A stretch of DNA of 64,000 nucleotides from Streptomyces celluloflavus (GTDB taxonomy: Bacteria; Actinomycetota; Actinomycetes; Streptomycetales; Streptomycetaceae): contig JOEL01000005.1 of NCBI GenBank assembly GCA_000720995.1, positions 1 through 64,000 on the forward strand. The letters are read 5' to 3'. Under the pieces are notes generated by a model. The model saw only the letters and a list, made by a program, of their open reading frames with translations. It was not told the DNA's origin and ran no database searches. Position 1 is the first letter of the stretch; each line of letters begins with the position of its first letter. Position numbers and translations under genes: made by a program. Of this stretch, positions 20,101 to 29,791 are shown piece by piece.

Positions 20101-20132
20101 TGGCCCAGTCTCGTACGCGGAATATGGCCCAG
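20101..20132. promoter_or_regulatory. probable MocR operator: paired direct repeats
   Basis: TGGCCCAG occurs twice in the same orientation (20101-20108 and 20125-20132), 24 bp apart, in the short gap between the divergent MocR and MFS genes. MocR proteins characteristically bind direct repeats next to the gene they control. Confidence 0.5.
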
Positions 20133-20165
20133 CCAATCGCACCAGGAAGCTTTTAGCCTGCACAC

Positions 20166-21476
20166 ATGACCACCGAGCGATCAAGACGCGGCGGCGCGGC
20201 GACAGCCCCTGCAGGGCGCACCGCCACGCCCGGGAGCGGAATACCGCGGTCACTGGTACTGCTGCTGGCGGCCGCCTGCGGGCTGATCGTCGCCAACAAC
20301 TACTACGCCCAGCCCCTGCTGCCCGACCTCCAGGACACCTTCGGCGTCTCCTCCGCCGTCATCGGCCTGTGCGTGACACTCAACCAACTCGGCTACGCCG
20401 CCGGACTAATACTCGTGGTCCCACTGGGCGACCTCGTATCGCGACGCCGGCTGATCGTGCCGATGCTCGTCGCCGACGCGGTGATCCTCGCCGCCGCCGC
20501 CGCGGCGCCGGGCGCCTGGGCCCTGATCGCGGCCCTCACCCTCGCCGGCGTCACCGGCTCGGTCATCAACATCCTGATCCCCATGACCGCCACCCTCGCC
20601 GACGACACCCAGCGCGGCCGCGTCGTGGGCACCTTGATGACCGGCCTGCTGCTGGGCGTCCTGCTGGCCCGCACCGTCGCCGGCGCCCTGGACGAACTCG
20701 CCGGCTGGCGCCTGGTCTACGCCACCGCCGCCGTCCTCATCGCCGCCCTGACCCTCATCCTGTACCGGAAACTGCCCGACCTGCCCGTACCACCCGGCTC
20801 CAGCTACCCGCGGCTGCTCGCCTCGGTGGCCTCCCTCGTGCGCACCGAGCCGTTCCTGCGCCGGCGCATGGCCATCGGCGCGGCGGGCTTCGCCGCCTTC
20901 CAACTGCTGTGGACCGCCCTGCCGTTCATGCTCGCCAAGGAGCCCTACGGCTACTCCCCGGCCATCATCGGACTCTTCGGGCTGCTGGGAGCGGCCGGGG
21001 CACTGTGCGCCCAGCCCGCCGGCCGCCTCCAGGACCGGGGCCTGGCACACACCGCGACCGGCCTGCTGCTCACCGCCATCGTGGCCTCCTGGGCACTGCT
21101 GGCCGGCCACGAGATCCTGGCACTGGTCATCGCCGGGATCCTCCTGCTCGACGTGGGCGTACAGGGCGTCCACGTCCTGAACCAGGCCCGCATCTACGGC
21201 TACCGCCCGCAGATCCGCTCACGGGTCACCACCGCCTACATGTCCGCCTACTTCCTGGGCGGTTCGGCCGGCGGCGCCCTGGCGGTGACCCTCTACCCGT
21301 GGCTGGGCTGGCCGGGCGTCTGCGCCGTCGGCGGGGCGCTCGGCCTGGCGGCCATCGCCCTGTGGGCGACCGAACGCGTACGCACCGCCCCACCGGCCGA
21401 AACCGTCCCACCGACGGAACCGGCCGAACCGGCGGGCCGGGACACCCAGGAGGGGCCCGCCCCGCACCCCGGATGA
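20166..21476 (+). CDS. MFS drug-efflux-type transporter
   Basis: A 436-residue inner-membrane transporter with 12 predicted helices. It shows the MFS loop 2-3 motif as GDLVSRRRLIVPM and a typical ITNNYYAQP-like start (LIVANNYYAQPLLPDL) seen in YnfM-type proton antiporters. The long polar C-terminal tail (PPAETVPPTEPAEPAG) is cytoplasmic and disordered. It is divergent from, and probably controlled by, the MocR regulator. Holomycin clusters include an MFS exporter, so this could serve region 1, but the intervening terminator argues for an independent unit. Confidence 0.9.
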   Translation: MTTERSRRGGAATAPAGRTATPGSGIPRSLVLLLAAACGLIVANNYYAQPLLPDLQDTFGVSSAVIGLCVTLNQLGYAAGLILVVPLGDLVSRRRLIVPMLVADAVILAAAAAAPGAWALIAALTLAGVTGSVINILIPMTATLADDTQRGRVVGTLMTGLLLGVLLARTVAGALDELAGWRLVYATAAVLIAALTLILYRKLPDLPVPPGSSYPRLLASVASLVRTEPFLRRRMAIGAAGFAAFQLLWTALPFMLAKEPYGYSPAIIGLFGLLGAAGALCAQPAGRLQDRGLAHTATGLLLTAIVASWALLAGHEILALVIAGILLLDVGVQGVHVLNQARIYGYRPQIRSRVTTAYMSAYFLGGSAGGALAVTLYPWLGWPGVCAVGGALGLAAIALWATERVRTAPPAETVPPTEPAEPAGRDTQEGPAPHPG

Positions 21477-21492
21477 CGCCCGCCCCGCCCAC

Positions 21493-21513
21493 CCGGGAGC
21501 GGAGAACTCCCGG
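21493..21513. terminator. hairpin after the MFS gene
   Basis: A perfect 7-bp stem CCGGGAG / CTCCCGG with a seven-base loop lies 16 bp after the MFS stop codon. Confidence 0.55.
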
Positions 21514-21567
21514 ACCCCCAACCGGAGTTACCGGCCACCCGCACCCCACGGACCGCCTGGATCCGAT

Positions 21568-21617
21568 CACGCCACACGCCACACGCCACACGAACACGCC
21601 ACACGAACACGCCACAC
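21568..21617. repeat. short tandem repeat upstream of the epimerase gene
   Basis: CACGCCA repeats grade into two exact copies of the 13-mer ACGAACACGCCAC. The array ends within 50 bp of the epimerase start, so copy-number change could alter its leader. Confidence 0.7.
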
Positions 21618-21663
21618 TGAACGCGGAACACTGATGACCACCGATCTCGGGAGTATCGATCTC

Positions 21664-22512
21664 ATGCGAATCTTCGTCGCCGGCGGCAGCGGGGCCATCG
21701 GCCGCCAGCTCGTGCCCATGCTGGTAGCGGACGGACACGAGGTGTGGGGCGCGTCCCGCACCACCGAGGGCGTGGCACGGCTGCGCGCCCAGGGGGCGCA
21801 GGGCCTGCTCCTCGACGTGTTCGACCGCGCCGCGGTGGCCGACGCGGTGTCCGAGGCCGGCCCGGACGTGATCATGCACCAGCTCACCTCGCTGTCCGGG
21901 GGAAGCCCCGCGGACAACGCACGCATCCGCACCGAAGGCACCCGCGCCCTCGTGGACGCCGCCCGGCGGGCCGGAGTGCGCCGGATCATCGCCCAGTCCA
22001 TCTCCTGGGCGTACGAGAGCGGCACCACACCCGCCGACGAGCGCACCCCCCTCGACACCGGCGCCCCCGAGCCCCGGGCCACCACCATCGGCGGCATCAC
22101 CGCGCTGGAGGAGGCCGTCGCCGAACTGGAGGAGCATGTCGTCCTGCGCTACGGCACCTTCTACGGACCGGGCACCTGGTACGCGCCCGGCGGCATGATG
22201 GCCGACAAGGTCGCCCAGGCGGGGCTGCCCGCCCACGACGGGGTGTCCTCGTTCGTGCACGTCCAGGACGCCGCGCGCGCCGCCCAGCTGGCGCTGCGGT
22301 GGCCCGGCGGCGCGGTCAACGTCGTCGACGACGACCCGGCCCCGGCACGCGAATGGGTGCCGGCCCTGGCCAAGGCGCTGGGCGCACCGGCCCCGCAGGC
22401 GGCGCCGGGCGGCGCGGGCTGGGAGCGCGGTGCCCGCAACGCGCGGGCACGGGAACTGGGCTGGGAGCCGGTGCACACCTCCTGGCGGACCGGCTTCTTC
22501 CAGCAGGACTGA
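21664..22512 (+). CDS. NAD-dependent epimerase/dehydratase family protein
   Basis: A 282-residue extended short-chain dehydrogenase. It begins with the Rossmann motif IFVAGGSGAIGRQLVPML and continues with a conserved QSISWAYESG, in which a Tyr lies near the usual catalytic position; the classic YxxxK is not evident. It resembles nucleotide-sugar epimerase-like proteins that are common in Streptomyces, but no sugar genes are nearby, so the substrate is unknown. The ATG at 21664 has GGGAG upstream; an ATG ten codons earlier (21634) in the same frame is an alternative. It converges with the nitrosuccinate lyase gene. Confidence 0.85.
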   Translation: MRIFVAGGSGAIGRQLVPMLVADGHEVWGASRTTEGVARLRAQGAQGLLLDVFDRAAVADAVSEAGPDVIMHQLTSLSGGSPADNARIRTEGTRALVDAARRAGVRRIIAQSISWAYESGTTPADERTPLDTGAPEPRATTIGGITALEEAVAELEEHVVLRYGTFYGPGTWYAPGGMMADKVAQAGLPAHDGVSSFVHVQDAARAAQLALRWPGGAVNVVDDDPAPAREWVPALAKALGAPAPQAAPGGAGWERGARNARARELGWEPVHTSWRTGFFQQD

Positions 22513-22600
22513 CCGGCTCGCGCACCGCGGACACCGGCGCCGGGGTGGCCGGTGTTCGCGGTGTCCGGTCGCACCGGGGCGGGCGCGTGCCCTGCGGCCG

Positions 22601-24139
22601 TCAGCGCCGCAGGGCGCGGTCGACGAGGTCGCCGGCGGCCCCGGTGTAGGCGGCCGGGTCACAGAGCCCGGCCAGCTCTCCGGCGCCGAGCACCCCCGCC
22701 AGTTCGGGCGCCGCGCCCAGGACCTCCTCCAGCGTCCGCTCCTCCTGCGCGGCGCGGGCGCAGGCACGGGCCAGCAGCTCCCGGGCCGCCGCCCTGCCCA
22801 GCAGGGGCGTCAGGGCGGCCGCCACCCGCTCCGAGACGATCTGACCGCCGGTCAGGGCGAGATTGGCGCGCATCCGCCGCGGGCGGACCGTCAGTCCCTC
22901 GGCAAGCTCGGCGGCGGTGTGCGCGGCGCCGCCCGTCAGCCGCAGGCATTCGCGCAGCGGCAGCCATTCGGCGTGCCAGGCACCGCCCGAGCGCTCGTCC
23001 TCGCCGGGCATCGTCTGCGTCAGCACCGAGGCGAGCGCCGGGACCTGGAGGGCGGCGGAGCGGATCATCGTGGCCAGGACCGGGTTGCGCTTGTGCGGCA
23101 TCGCCGAGGAGGCCCCCCGGCCGCCGGCACCCGGCTCGGCGACCTCCGCCACCTCGGTACGGGTCAGCGACTGCACATCCACCGCCATCTTGCCGAGTGC
23201 ACCGGCCGTAAAAGCCAGGGCCGCGCCCAGGTCGGCGATGGGGGTGCGCAGGGCGTGCCAGGGCAGGGTGGGCCGGGCCAGCCCGGTCTCGGCGGCGTAG
23301 GCGGCGGCGAGCCGGTCGGCATAATCCCCCGCATCCCAGCCACCCCCACCCGACCCATCCGAGTCGCCCGGCCCGCCTGCCCCGTCTGCCCTGCCCGATC
23401 CGCCCGGCCCGTCTGCCTCGTCCGATCCGCCTGGCCCGCCCGGTCCGCCGGTGCCGGCGGGGGAGTGTCCGCGGGCGTGGGCGAGATACCCGGCCAGCGT
23501 CCCGGCGGCCCCGCCCAGCGCGACGGGCAGCCCGCCCGCCAGCAGCCGCGCCAGCCGCGCGTCCGCGTCCAGCACCAGCGCCCGCCACCCCGCCGCCTTG
23601 AGCCCGAACGTGGTGGGCACGGCGTGCAGCGCCAGGGTGCGCCCGGCCATCGGGGTGTCGCGGTGCGCCGCGGCGAGCGCGCCCAACGCCGCCGCCACGC
23701 GCCCCAGATCGGCCCGGATCAGCGCCAGGGCACGGGCGGCGACCAGCATCGCACCGGTGTCGAAGATGTCCTGGCTGGTGGACCCGCGATGCACGTACCC
23801 GGCGGCGTCCGCATCCTGCCGGGCCACGCACGCGGTGAGCGCCGCCACCAGCGCCACCACGGGGTTGGCGGTCTCCCGCGCCGCGAGCGCCACCGCCCGC
23901 AGGTCCACCCGCTCCACCGACGCCGCGGCCGTGATCGCCGCGGCGGCCGCGCCCGGCACCGTGCCGAGCGCGGCCTGCGCACGCGCCAGCGCCGCCTCCG
24001 CGTCGAGCATCGCCTGAAGCCAGGCCAGGTCACCGACGGCCGCCTCCACCAAGGTCCCCGCCCGCACCGGGGACAGCAGACCGGCATCCGCCAGCGCACC
24101 GGGCACGCCCGCGGCATCACCACCGTGCAGGGCACTCAT
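22601..24139 (-). CDS. creD: nitrosuccinate lyase (CreD-like), fumarase/ASL superfamily
   Basis: A 512-residue member of the fumarase/argininosuccinate-lyase superfamily, closest in style to PcaB (3-carboxymuconate cycloisomerase) and to CreD. Visible blocks are HRGSTSQDIFDTGAM near 115, LHAVPTTFGLKAAGW near 180 and the superfamily signature SSAMPHKRNPVLATM near 310. CreD enzymes split nitrosuccinate to fumarate and nitrous acid. The call rests on coupling: its ATG overlaps the stop of the CreE-like gene by 4 bp, the normal arrangement of the aspartate-nitrosuccinate pathway. A protocatechuate PcaB role is unlikely, since no other pca gene is present. A Gly/Ser/Asp-rich insertion of about 45 residues (near 225-270) interrupts the domain. 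Confidence 0.85.
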   Translation of the reverse strand: MSALHGGDAAGVPGALADAGLLSPVRAGTLVEAAVGDLAWLQAMLDAEAALARAQAALGTVPGAAAAAITAAASVERVDLRAVALAARETANPVVALVAALTACVARQDADAAGYVHRGSTSQDIFDTGAMLVAARALALIRADLGRVAAALGALAAAHRDTPMAGRTLALHAVPTTFGLKAAGWRALVLDADARLARLLAGGLPVALGGAAGTLAGYLAHARGHSPAGTGGPGGPGGSDEADGPGGSGRADGAGGPGDSDGSGGGGWDAGDYADRLAAAYAAETGLARPTLPWHALRTPIADLGAALAFTAGALGKMAVDVQSLTRTEVAEVAEPGAGGRGASSAMPHKRNPVLATMIRSAALQVPALASVLTQTMPGEDERSGGAWHAEWLPLRECLRLTGGAAHTAAELAEGLTVRPRRMRANLALTGGQIVSERVAAALTPLLGRAAARELLARACARAAQEERTLEEVLGAAPELAGVLGAGELAGLCDPAAYTGAAGDLVDRALRR

Positions 24140-26148
24140 GAACTCACCTCGCTCAGACCGGTGTCCAGGCGCACACCGCCGGACACGGGGGACAGCGCCA
24201 GCACCGCACGGGCGATGGCATCGGAGTCGCCGAGCGTCACCGAGTCCACCCCGGGCCGTATCCCGGCGGCGGTGATCCAGTGGACGGCCTCGGTGGGCAC
24301 GCCGTACGCGAAACGCCGCCCGCTCGCCCGCCCGTCCGCGTCCAGCAGCCGGTAGGGCCGCGCACCAACCGCCAGACCACCCGTCTCATACCCCGCGCCG
24401 TCGGCCGTGGGAATGCGGTACGGGGCACACCCGCCGGCGGCCAGCAGCCGACGCAGCAGCGGGTCGGTGGTACGGCGCACGTCCGGCTCCGGCAGCCGCG
24501 CCTCGATCAGCACATCCGCCGCCACCTGCGGGCCCGGCACCGACGAAGCGGCGACGAAGGCACGCCGGGCACGGTCCACCCGCACCCACGTCCCCGGGCC
24601 CAGCACCTCCAGGACACCCGCCTCGATCAGCGCGGCCATCTCCTCGATCCGCGAGACCGGCGGCCCGATCGACAAGAAAGCGTTCAACGGCGTGTACCAG
24701 CTCTGGAGATGCTCACGGTAGGAACGCCCCTCCAGACCGCCGTGGTCGACGACCAGCCGGATCTCGTTGCGCAGATCGCGCAGCGCGTCCAGCGCCGCCT
24801 TCAGCGGGCCGCTGACATTGCCCGCACGGGCGGCGGCGACATCCGCCCGCAGATGCCCCAGCAGCCAAGCCCGGAACGCCCCGCGGTCGGCGAAGCCCCC
24901 CGCCGGGCCGGGGCGGGCCAGCCGCTCCCAGTCCCAGCGCTCCCCGGGCGCGATGGCCCAGGCATCCAGCAGCCGGTCGCGCGCGGCGGCATCCGGCGCG
25001 TCCAAGAACTCCTCGGCGAACCGCCCGCACCACACGCCGCGCCCGCGGGCGGCCAGCAGCGCCGCGTAGTAGACGCACGACACCTCCGCGTCGATCAGCG
25101 GCCACAGATCGGTATCGAAGCGCAGCCGCTCACCCGCCTGGGCGCGCTTGCGCAACTGCGCGATGACCTCCGGGGTCAGCAACCGCGGCAGGTGACGGCC
25201 GTGCGCGCCCTTCTCGTTCTCCCCGCGCGCGTGGTACGGGATACCGCGCCGCGACCCGGCCAGCAGCCGCGGCTCACGGCCCGAGGCCCGGTAGACCACC
25301 CGCCCGCCACTACGGGTGAAGACGCCGCCGCGGCCGAGCGTGAACAGCGCCAGATGGTCGAAGAAGTTCAGGCCCAGACCGCGCAGCAGCACCGTCCGCT
25401 CCGGCCCGATCCACGACAGGTCCACGTCCGCGGGGTTGGCCGGCGGCACATAGCCAAGGCCCAACTCCCGCGCCGCCGAACCCAGTTCGGCCTCACCCGG
25501 GGCGAGCACCGCATCCAGATGCCCCTGGGCGAGCACCACCGCGTCCAGAGCGTCGAGCCGCGTCCCGTCGTCGAGGACCAGATGCTGCCCACCGCGCCGG
25601 TCCTCATCGAGAGCGACGGCGCGCCGCCGGTGCGCGACCACCCGCACACCACCGGGCGCGCCGGCCACGATCCGCCGGTAGGCGTCCTCCAGATAGTGGC
25701 CGTAAAAGGCACGGGTGGGGTAGTCATCGGGGGACAGCCGCCGGGCCTCGGCACGCACCGCCGCAGCCACACCGCCTGCCCCGCCGTCCGTCTCCAGGGC
25801 GGCCGCCCACTCGTACAGGCTGGGGCCCGGCTCGACCGGGCCGTCGATGCGGACCCCGGCGTCGGTGTAGACGGTGATCTGCGAGGCGACCGTGTTCATC
25901 AGCAGATGCCGGGACTGGGCGGTGCGCCACACCCGTCCGGCGCCGGGCGGGTACGGGTCGATGACATGCACGGTGAGCGGCCGGCCGGCGTGCTCCGCAC
26001 GGGCGTTGGCACACAGCCGCTCCAGCACGGACAGTCCCCGGGGCCCCGCCCCGACGACGGCGACCCGAAGCCGCCCGCACCCCGCACGGCCACTCCCGGG
26101 CACACCGGCCGGGATGCGCCGGGCATCTGTTGACTGCGACAACGGCAT
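24136..26148 (-). CDS. creE: nitrosuccinate synthase (CreE-like flavin monooxygenase)
   Basis: A 670-residue FAD/NAD(P)-binding protein of the pfam13454 type. The N-terminal fold reads VAVVGAGPRGLSVLERL, followed by PPGAGRVWRTAQSRHLLMNT and ITVYTDAGV with GPSLYEWA. This layout is that of CreE/FzmM-type enzymes, which oxidise the amine of L-aspartate stepwise to nitrosuccinate. Its product would feed the downstream, 4-bp-overlapping CreD-like lyase, giving nitrous acid. GAAGG precedes the ATG. Length and order match the family. The main alternative is another pfam13454 hydroxylase of unknown substrate, but the lyase partner makes that less likely. Confidence 0.85.
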   Translation of the reverse strand: MPLSQSTDARRIPAGVPGSGRAGCGRLRVAVVGAGPRGLSVLERLCANARAEHAGRPLTVHVIDPYPPGAGRVWRTAQSRHLLMNTVASQITVYTDAGVRIDGPVEPGPSLYEWAAALETDGGAGGVAAAVRAEARRLSPDDYPTRAFYGHYLEDAYRRIVAGAPGGVRVVAHRRRAVALDEDRRGGQHLVLDDGTRLDALDAVVLAQGHLDAVLAPGEAELGSAARELGLGYVPPANPADVDLSWIGPERTVLLRGLGLNFFDHLALFTLGRGGVFTRSGGRVVYRASGREPRLLAGSRRGIPYHARGENEKGAHGRHLPRLLTPEVIAQLRKRAQAGERLRFDTDLWPLIDAEVSCVYYAALLAARGRGVWCGRFAEEFLDAPDAAARDRLLDAWAIAPGERWDWERLARPGPAGGFADRGAFRAWLLGHLRADVAAARAGNVSGPLKAALDALRDLRNEIRLVVDHGGLEGRSYREHLQSWYTPLNAFLSIGPPVSRIEEMAALIEAGVLEVLGPGTWVRVDRARRAFVAASSVPGPQVAADVLIEARLPEPDVRRTTDPLLRRLLAAGGCAPYRIPTADGAGYETGGLAVGARPYRLLDADGRASGRRFAYGVPTEAVHWITAAGIRPGVDSVTLGDSDAIARAVLALSPVSGGVRLDTGLSEVSS

Positions 26149-26267
26149 GGAAGGTCACCTTCGGTATGTGGACGGGCGGCGGCCGCGCGAGCGGCCGGCC
26201 CGGTCCGGCCGGCCGCCGCTGCCGCCGCCCGGCCCGGGGTCGGAGCGGGATGCTGTGCGGACCGGGG

Positions 26268-27818
26268 TCAGAGCGGGATGCTGTGCGGGGAGCGGAAGAA
26301 GCCGTGCGGGTCGTACCGGCGCTTCACCGCGGAGAGCCGGGGAAGATTCTGCCCGTAGTAGGCATCCGCCCAGTCGGGCAGGTCGGGGTCGGGATAGTTG
26401 ACGTAAGTGCGGCCGTTGGAGAAGGGGTCCATGGCGGCGAAACCGCCGCCGACCCAGCCGAGCGCGGCGGACAGCTCCTCCGGCTCGGGCTGCGGACTGC
26501 TCAGACCGACGGTGTAGACGGCGAAGAATTCGGCGTCGCGGTGCACATAGGCGGTGTCCTGCGCGCCGGGCGCGTTCGCGTTCTTGCCCAGGGACAGCAG
26601 CCCCAGCCACCGGTACTGGCCCGCCCGGCGCTCGGCGTCGAACGCGCCGAGCATGGCGGCCAGACCCGAGGCGGGCACCGGCCGGCCGAACATGCGGCTG
26701 CGGTGGCGCACCCAGGTGGTGCGCGGCAGCAGCGCCTCGGGGTTGCTGCCGGTCAGATGGCACTGCGCGGTGGAGGAGTCCGTGCAGCCGAACAGCCGCA
26801 TCATGGCGTCCCGGTAGGGGCGTTCCTGGATGACGCGGGTGGTGGGCGGGGTACCGATCGCGGCGGTCAGCTCGGCCACCAGCGCCTCCAGCTCCGACTG
26901 CTCGCCGAAGTGGGCGCCGCCGACGATGACGGTCGGCTCGGCGCCGGGCCTGGCATCGTTGAGGAGGATCCCGGCCCGCGGCGCCAGGTCGGCGGGGGCG
27001 GCGGCCGCCCACTCCTGCCAGTGCGCAAGGACCCGGTCGGCCAGCGCCCAGGGCCAGGTCAGATCGAGGGTCACCACCCGCCGCTCGCGGGTCGGGGCGA
27101 TCTCGAAGTCGGTGACCACACCGAAATTACCGCCGCCGCCCCCGCGCAGCGCCCACAGCAGATCACGGTGGTGCTCGCGCGAGGCGGTGACGATACGGCC
27201 GTCGGCGAGCACGACCTGGGCTGCGACCAGCCGGTCGCTGGCGGGCCCGTACTTGCGGAAATGCCAGCCCATACCGCCGCCGGTGACGAACCCGCCCGGC
27301 GCGACCGTCGGACAGAACCCGCCCGGCACACTCAGCCCCAGCGGCGCGAGCGCGGTGACGACATCGACGGCCTGCGCCGCCGGACCCAGGTGCACCGTGG
27401 ACGCCGAGGGCCGCACCCGGTCCATCCGCGACAGGTCGATCACCAGCCCCTGGCCGGTCGACCAGCCGGTGAAACTGTGCCCGCCGCTGCGCACGGCGGT
27501 GGGCAGATCGTGGTCCTGGGCGAACAGCAGCGCCCCGCGCACATCACGGGCGCTCTCGCAGCGCACGACGGCCTGCGGGCGGACCGTGTCGAACTGGGCA
27601 CTGGCCAGCTGCTTGGCCCGCTCGTAGCCGGCGTCGCCCGGCAGCACCACCTCACCTCGGACCACGGCCCGCAACTGCTCCCAGGGGATACCACCGGACC
27701 GCACCCGGCCCGCGGCCCCGGCAGGCCCGGTGGCGCCCGCGGCCCCGGTGGCCAGCAGGCCCGGCGCGGCCAGACCGGTGGCCGCCGCCGCGGTCAGCAG
27801 CGCTCTTCTCTTGATCAT
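26268..27818 (-). CDS. secreted FAD-linked (BBE-type) oxidase with Tat signal
   Basis: A 516-residue oxidase. The N-terminus is [20 protein letters not shown], a twin-arginine signal, so it is exported folded. The FAD_binding_4 domain has [13 protein letters not shown] (the His that binds FAD) and [19 protein letters not shown] (Cys for a second covalent bond); the C-terminal BBE segment ends with [15 protein letters not shown] and [18 protein letters not shown]. Such enzymes oxidise alcohols, amines or late natural-product intermediates. Its start overlaps the stop of the upstream ligase gene by 4 bp. Secretion suggests a late, extracytoplasmic oxidation of the region 3 product. Confidence 0.9.
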   Translation of the reverse strand: MIKRRALLTAAAATGLAAPGLLATGAAGATGPAGAAGRVRSGGIPWEQLRAVVRGEVVLPGDAGYERAKQLASAQFDTVRPQAVVRCESARDVRGALLFAQDHDLPTAVRSGGHSFTGWSTGQGLVIDLSRMDRVRPSASTVHLGPAAQAVDVVTALAPLGLSVPGGFCPTVAPGGFVTGGGMGWHFRKYGPASDRLVAAQVVLADGRIVTASREHHRDLLWALRGGGGGNFGVVTDFEIAPTRERRVVTLDLTWPWALADRVLAHWQEWAAAAPADLAPRAGILLNDARPGAEPTVIVGGAHFGEQSELEALVAELTAAIGTPPTTRVIQERPYRDAMMRLFGCTDSSTAQCHLTGSNPEALLPRTTWVRHRSRMFGRPVPASGLAAMLGAFDAERRAGQYRWLGLLSLGKNANAPGAQDTAYVHRDAEFFAVYTVGLSSPQPEPEELSAALGWVGGGFAAMDPFSNGRTYVNYPDPDLPDWADAYYGQNLPRLSAVKRRYDPHGFFRSPHSIPL

Positions 27819-29509
27819 CCGTTTCCCCTCGTGTCCACGGCGCGCGCGGTGTGCGCCTGACGCAGCACCCCGCGCTGCACCTTCCCCGTGCTGCTGCACG
27901 GGAGTTCGGCGACGAATTCCACGATCCGCGGGTACTTGTACGGCGCGATCTCCGCCTTCACCCGGTCCTGGATCTCCCGCGCCAGCCGGTCGGCGGCCGC
28001 CGCCGAGGCGGGCGCGTGCCCTTCGGCGGGGACGACCACCGCCTTGACCACACTGCCGCGCTCGGCATCGGGCACCCCCACCACCGCACAGCCGGCGACC
28101 GACGGATGACGCAGCACGGCCTGTTCGACCTCGGGCGCGGCGACGTTGTAGCCCGCGGTCACGATCATGTCGTCGGCGCGGGCCTGATACCAGAAGTAGC
28201 CGTCACCGTCGCGGACGTAGATGTCGCCGGTGATGTTCCAGCCGTCCTGGACATAGTCACGCTGCCGGTCATCGGCCAGATAGCGGCAGCCGGTCGGCCC
28301 CCGGACGGCCAGCCGCCCCGCCACCCCGTCGGGCACCGGCCGCCCGCCGCCGTCGACGACACGGGCCGCGAACCCCGGCACCGGCCTGCCCGTCGCACCG
28401 GGCCGGATCTCCTCATCGGCCGACGCGATGAACACATGCAGCAACTCCGTCGCACCGATGCCGTCGATGACCCGCTGCCCGGTGGCGGCCTCGAAGGCCC
28501 GCCAGGTGTCCGCGGGCAGCGTCTCGCCCGCCGAGACACAGCGCCGCAGCGAGGACAGGTCATACCCCCCGATCTCGCGCAGCGCGGCCCGGTAGGCGGT
28601 GGGGGCGGTGAACAAGACCGTCGCCCGGTGCCGGCCGACCGCGGCGAACAGCTCACCCGGCGCGGCCTTCTCCAGCAGCAGCGACGCCGCCCCGGCCCGC
28701 AGCGGGAAGACCAGCAGCCCGCCCAGACCGAAGGTGAAGGCGAGCGGCGGACTACCGGTGAACAGATCCTCCGGCACCGGACGCAGCACCCGCGCGGCGA
28801 ACGTGTCCGCGATGGCCAGCACATCCCGGTGGAAATGCATCGTCGCCTTGGGCTCACCACTGGTACCCGAAGTGAACGCGATCAGCGCGACATCATCGGC
28901 CGCGGTCGCCACCGCCCCGAAACCACCGGACTTGACGGCCGCCCGCCGCGCCAGCTCCGAGCCCTCACCCCCGTAGCCGACCACCCGCAGCCCGGCCACC
29001 TGGGCCCGCAGCAACTCGTCGGTATAGCGCTCCTCGCACAGCGCCAGATCGACACGGGCCTTGCCGGCCACCACCCGCAGCTCACCGGCGCGCAGCAGCG
29101 GCATCGTGGTCACCACCACCGCACCGGCCTTCAGCGCCGCCAGCCAACAGGCCGCCAGCCACGGCGCGTTGGGACCGCGCAGCAGCACACGGTTGCCCGG
29201 CACCAGCCCGAAATCCTCCACCAGCACCCGCGCGATCCGGTCCACCCGCTCCCGCAGCCCGGCATACGTCCACATCCGCCCCGCCGCGTCATACAGCGCC
29301 GGCCGCGCCCCGCCGAACCGGCCGATGGTGGCGTCCAGCAACTCCTCGGCGCAGTTCAGCCGCGCGGGGTAGCGCAGTTCGGGCAGACCGAAGACGAACT
29401 CGGGCCACTGGGACACGGGTGGCAGATGGTCCCGGGCGAAGGTGTCCCGGTGCGCGGACGGGGACAGCGGCGCCCCGCCCGCAGGGGTGGCGGCACTCAA
29501 CGGCTCCAT
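27815..29509 (-). CDS. 2-aminobenzoate-CoA ligase family adenylating enzyme
   Basis: A 564-residue ANL-superfamily ligase. The core motif is [20 protein letters not shown] followed by [20 protein letters not shown], the form typical of benzoate and 2-aminobenzoate-CoA ligases. Later come [30 protein letters not shown] and the A10-type [15 protein letters not shown] with its Lys. It would activate anthranilate or a related aryl acid as the AMP ester and CoA thioester. GGAGGAG precedes the ATG. It sits in the same strand group as the nitrous-acid genes, which suggests that its aryl acid is the partner for diazotisation or further elaboration. Confidence 0.88.
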   Translation of the reverse strand: MEPLSAATPAGGAPLSPSAHRDTFARDHLPPVSQWPEFVFGLPELRYPARLNCAEELLDATIGRFGGARPALYDAAGRMWTYAGLRERVDRIARVLVEDFGLVPGNRVLLRGPNAPWLAACWLAALKAGAVVVTTMPLLRAGELRVVAGKARVDLALCEERYTDELLRAQVAGLRVVGYGGEGSELARRAAVKSGGFGAVATAADDVALIAFTSGTSGEPKATMHFHRDVLAIADTFAARVLRPVPEDLFTGSPPLAFTFGLGGLLVFPLRAGAASLLLEKAAPGELFAAVGRHRATVLFTAPTAYRAALREIGGYDLSSLRRCVSAGETLPADTWRAFEAATGQRVIDGIGATELLHVFIASADEEIRPGATGRPVPGFAARVVDGGGRPVPDGVAGRLAVRGPTGCRYLADDRQRDYVQDGWNITGDIYVRDGDGYFWYQARADDMIVTAGYNVAAPEVEQAVLRHPSVAGCAVVGVPDAERGSVVKAVVVPAEGHAPASAAAADRLAREIQDRVKAEIAPYKYPRIVEFVAELPCSSTGKVQRGVLRQAHTARAVDTRGNG

Positions 29510-29791
29510 AACTCCTCCACGGCCAGGCGCACACGGACACGGCCCGTCCGGGCACCGCACACCCGGCGGCCCCGCCCGCCCACGAGAACGGTCCCGTACA
29601 CGGCGCGGGCGCGGCCCGGTCCCACCATGGTGGCGGTGGCGGTGGCGTGGCCCAGGGGGACGGGCCGGCGGCGGGCGGCATCCCGGCCTCCACCAGACTC
29701 GCCTGGCGAAACCGCCGACGAAACGGCCGGGGCAGCGGACATGGCCGGGGCCGGGGGAGTGGCGGGCCCGCCCGGCGCCGCCCCGCGCCGC
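29510..29791. other. intergenic gap between the two ligase genes
   Basis: About 280 bp with no credible reading frame, carrier protein or hairpin seen. The gap leaves room for an internal promoter, so the CreM-like gene and the four genes after it may be separate transcripts. Confidence 0.4.

Noticed and set aside
22601-24139. Protocatechuate-pathway cycloisomerase PcaB
   Set aside because: Sequence style fits the superfamily, but no other pca genes are present and the gene overlaps a CreE-like monooxygenase gene.
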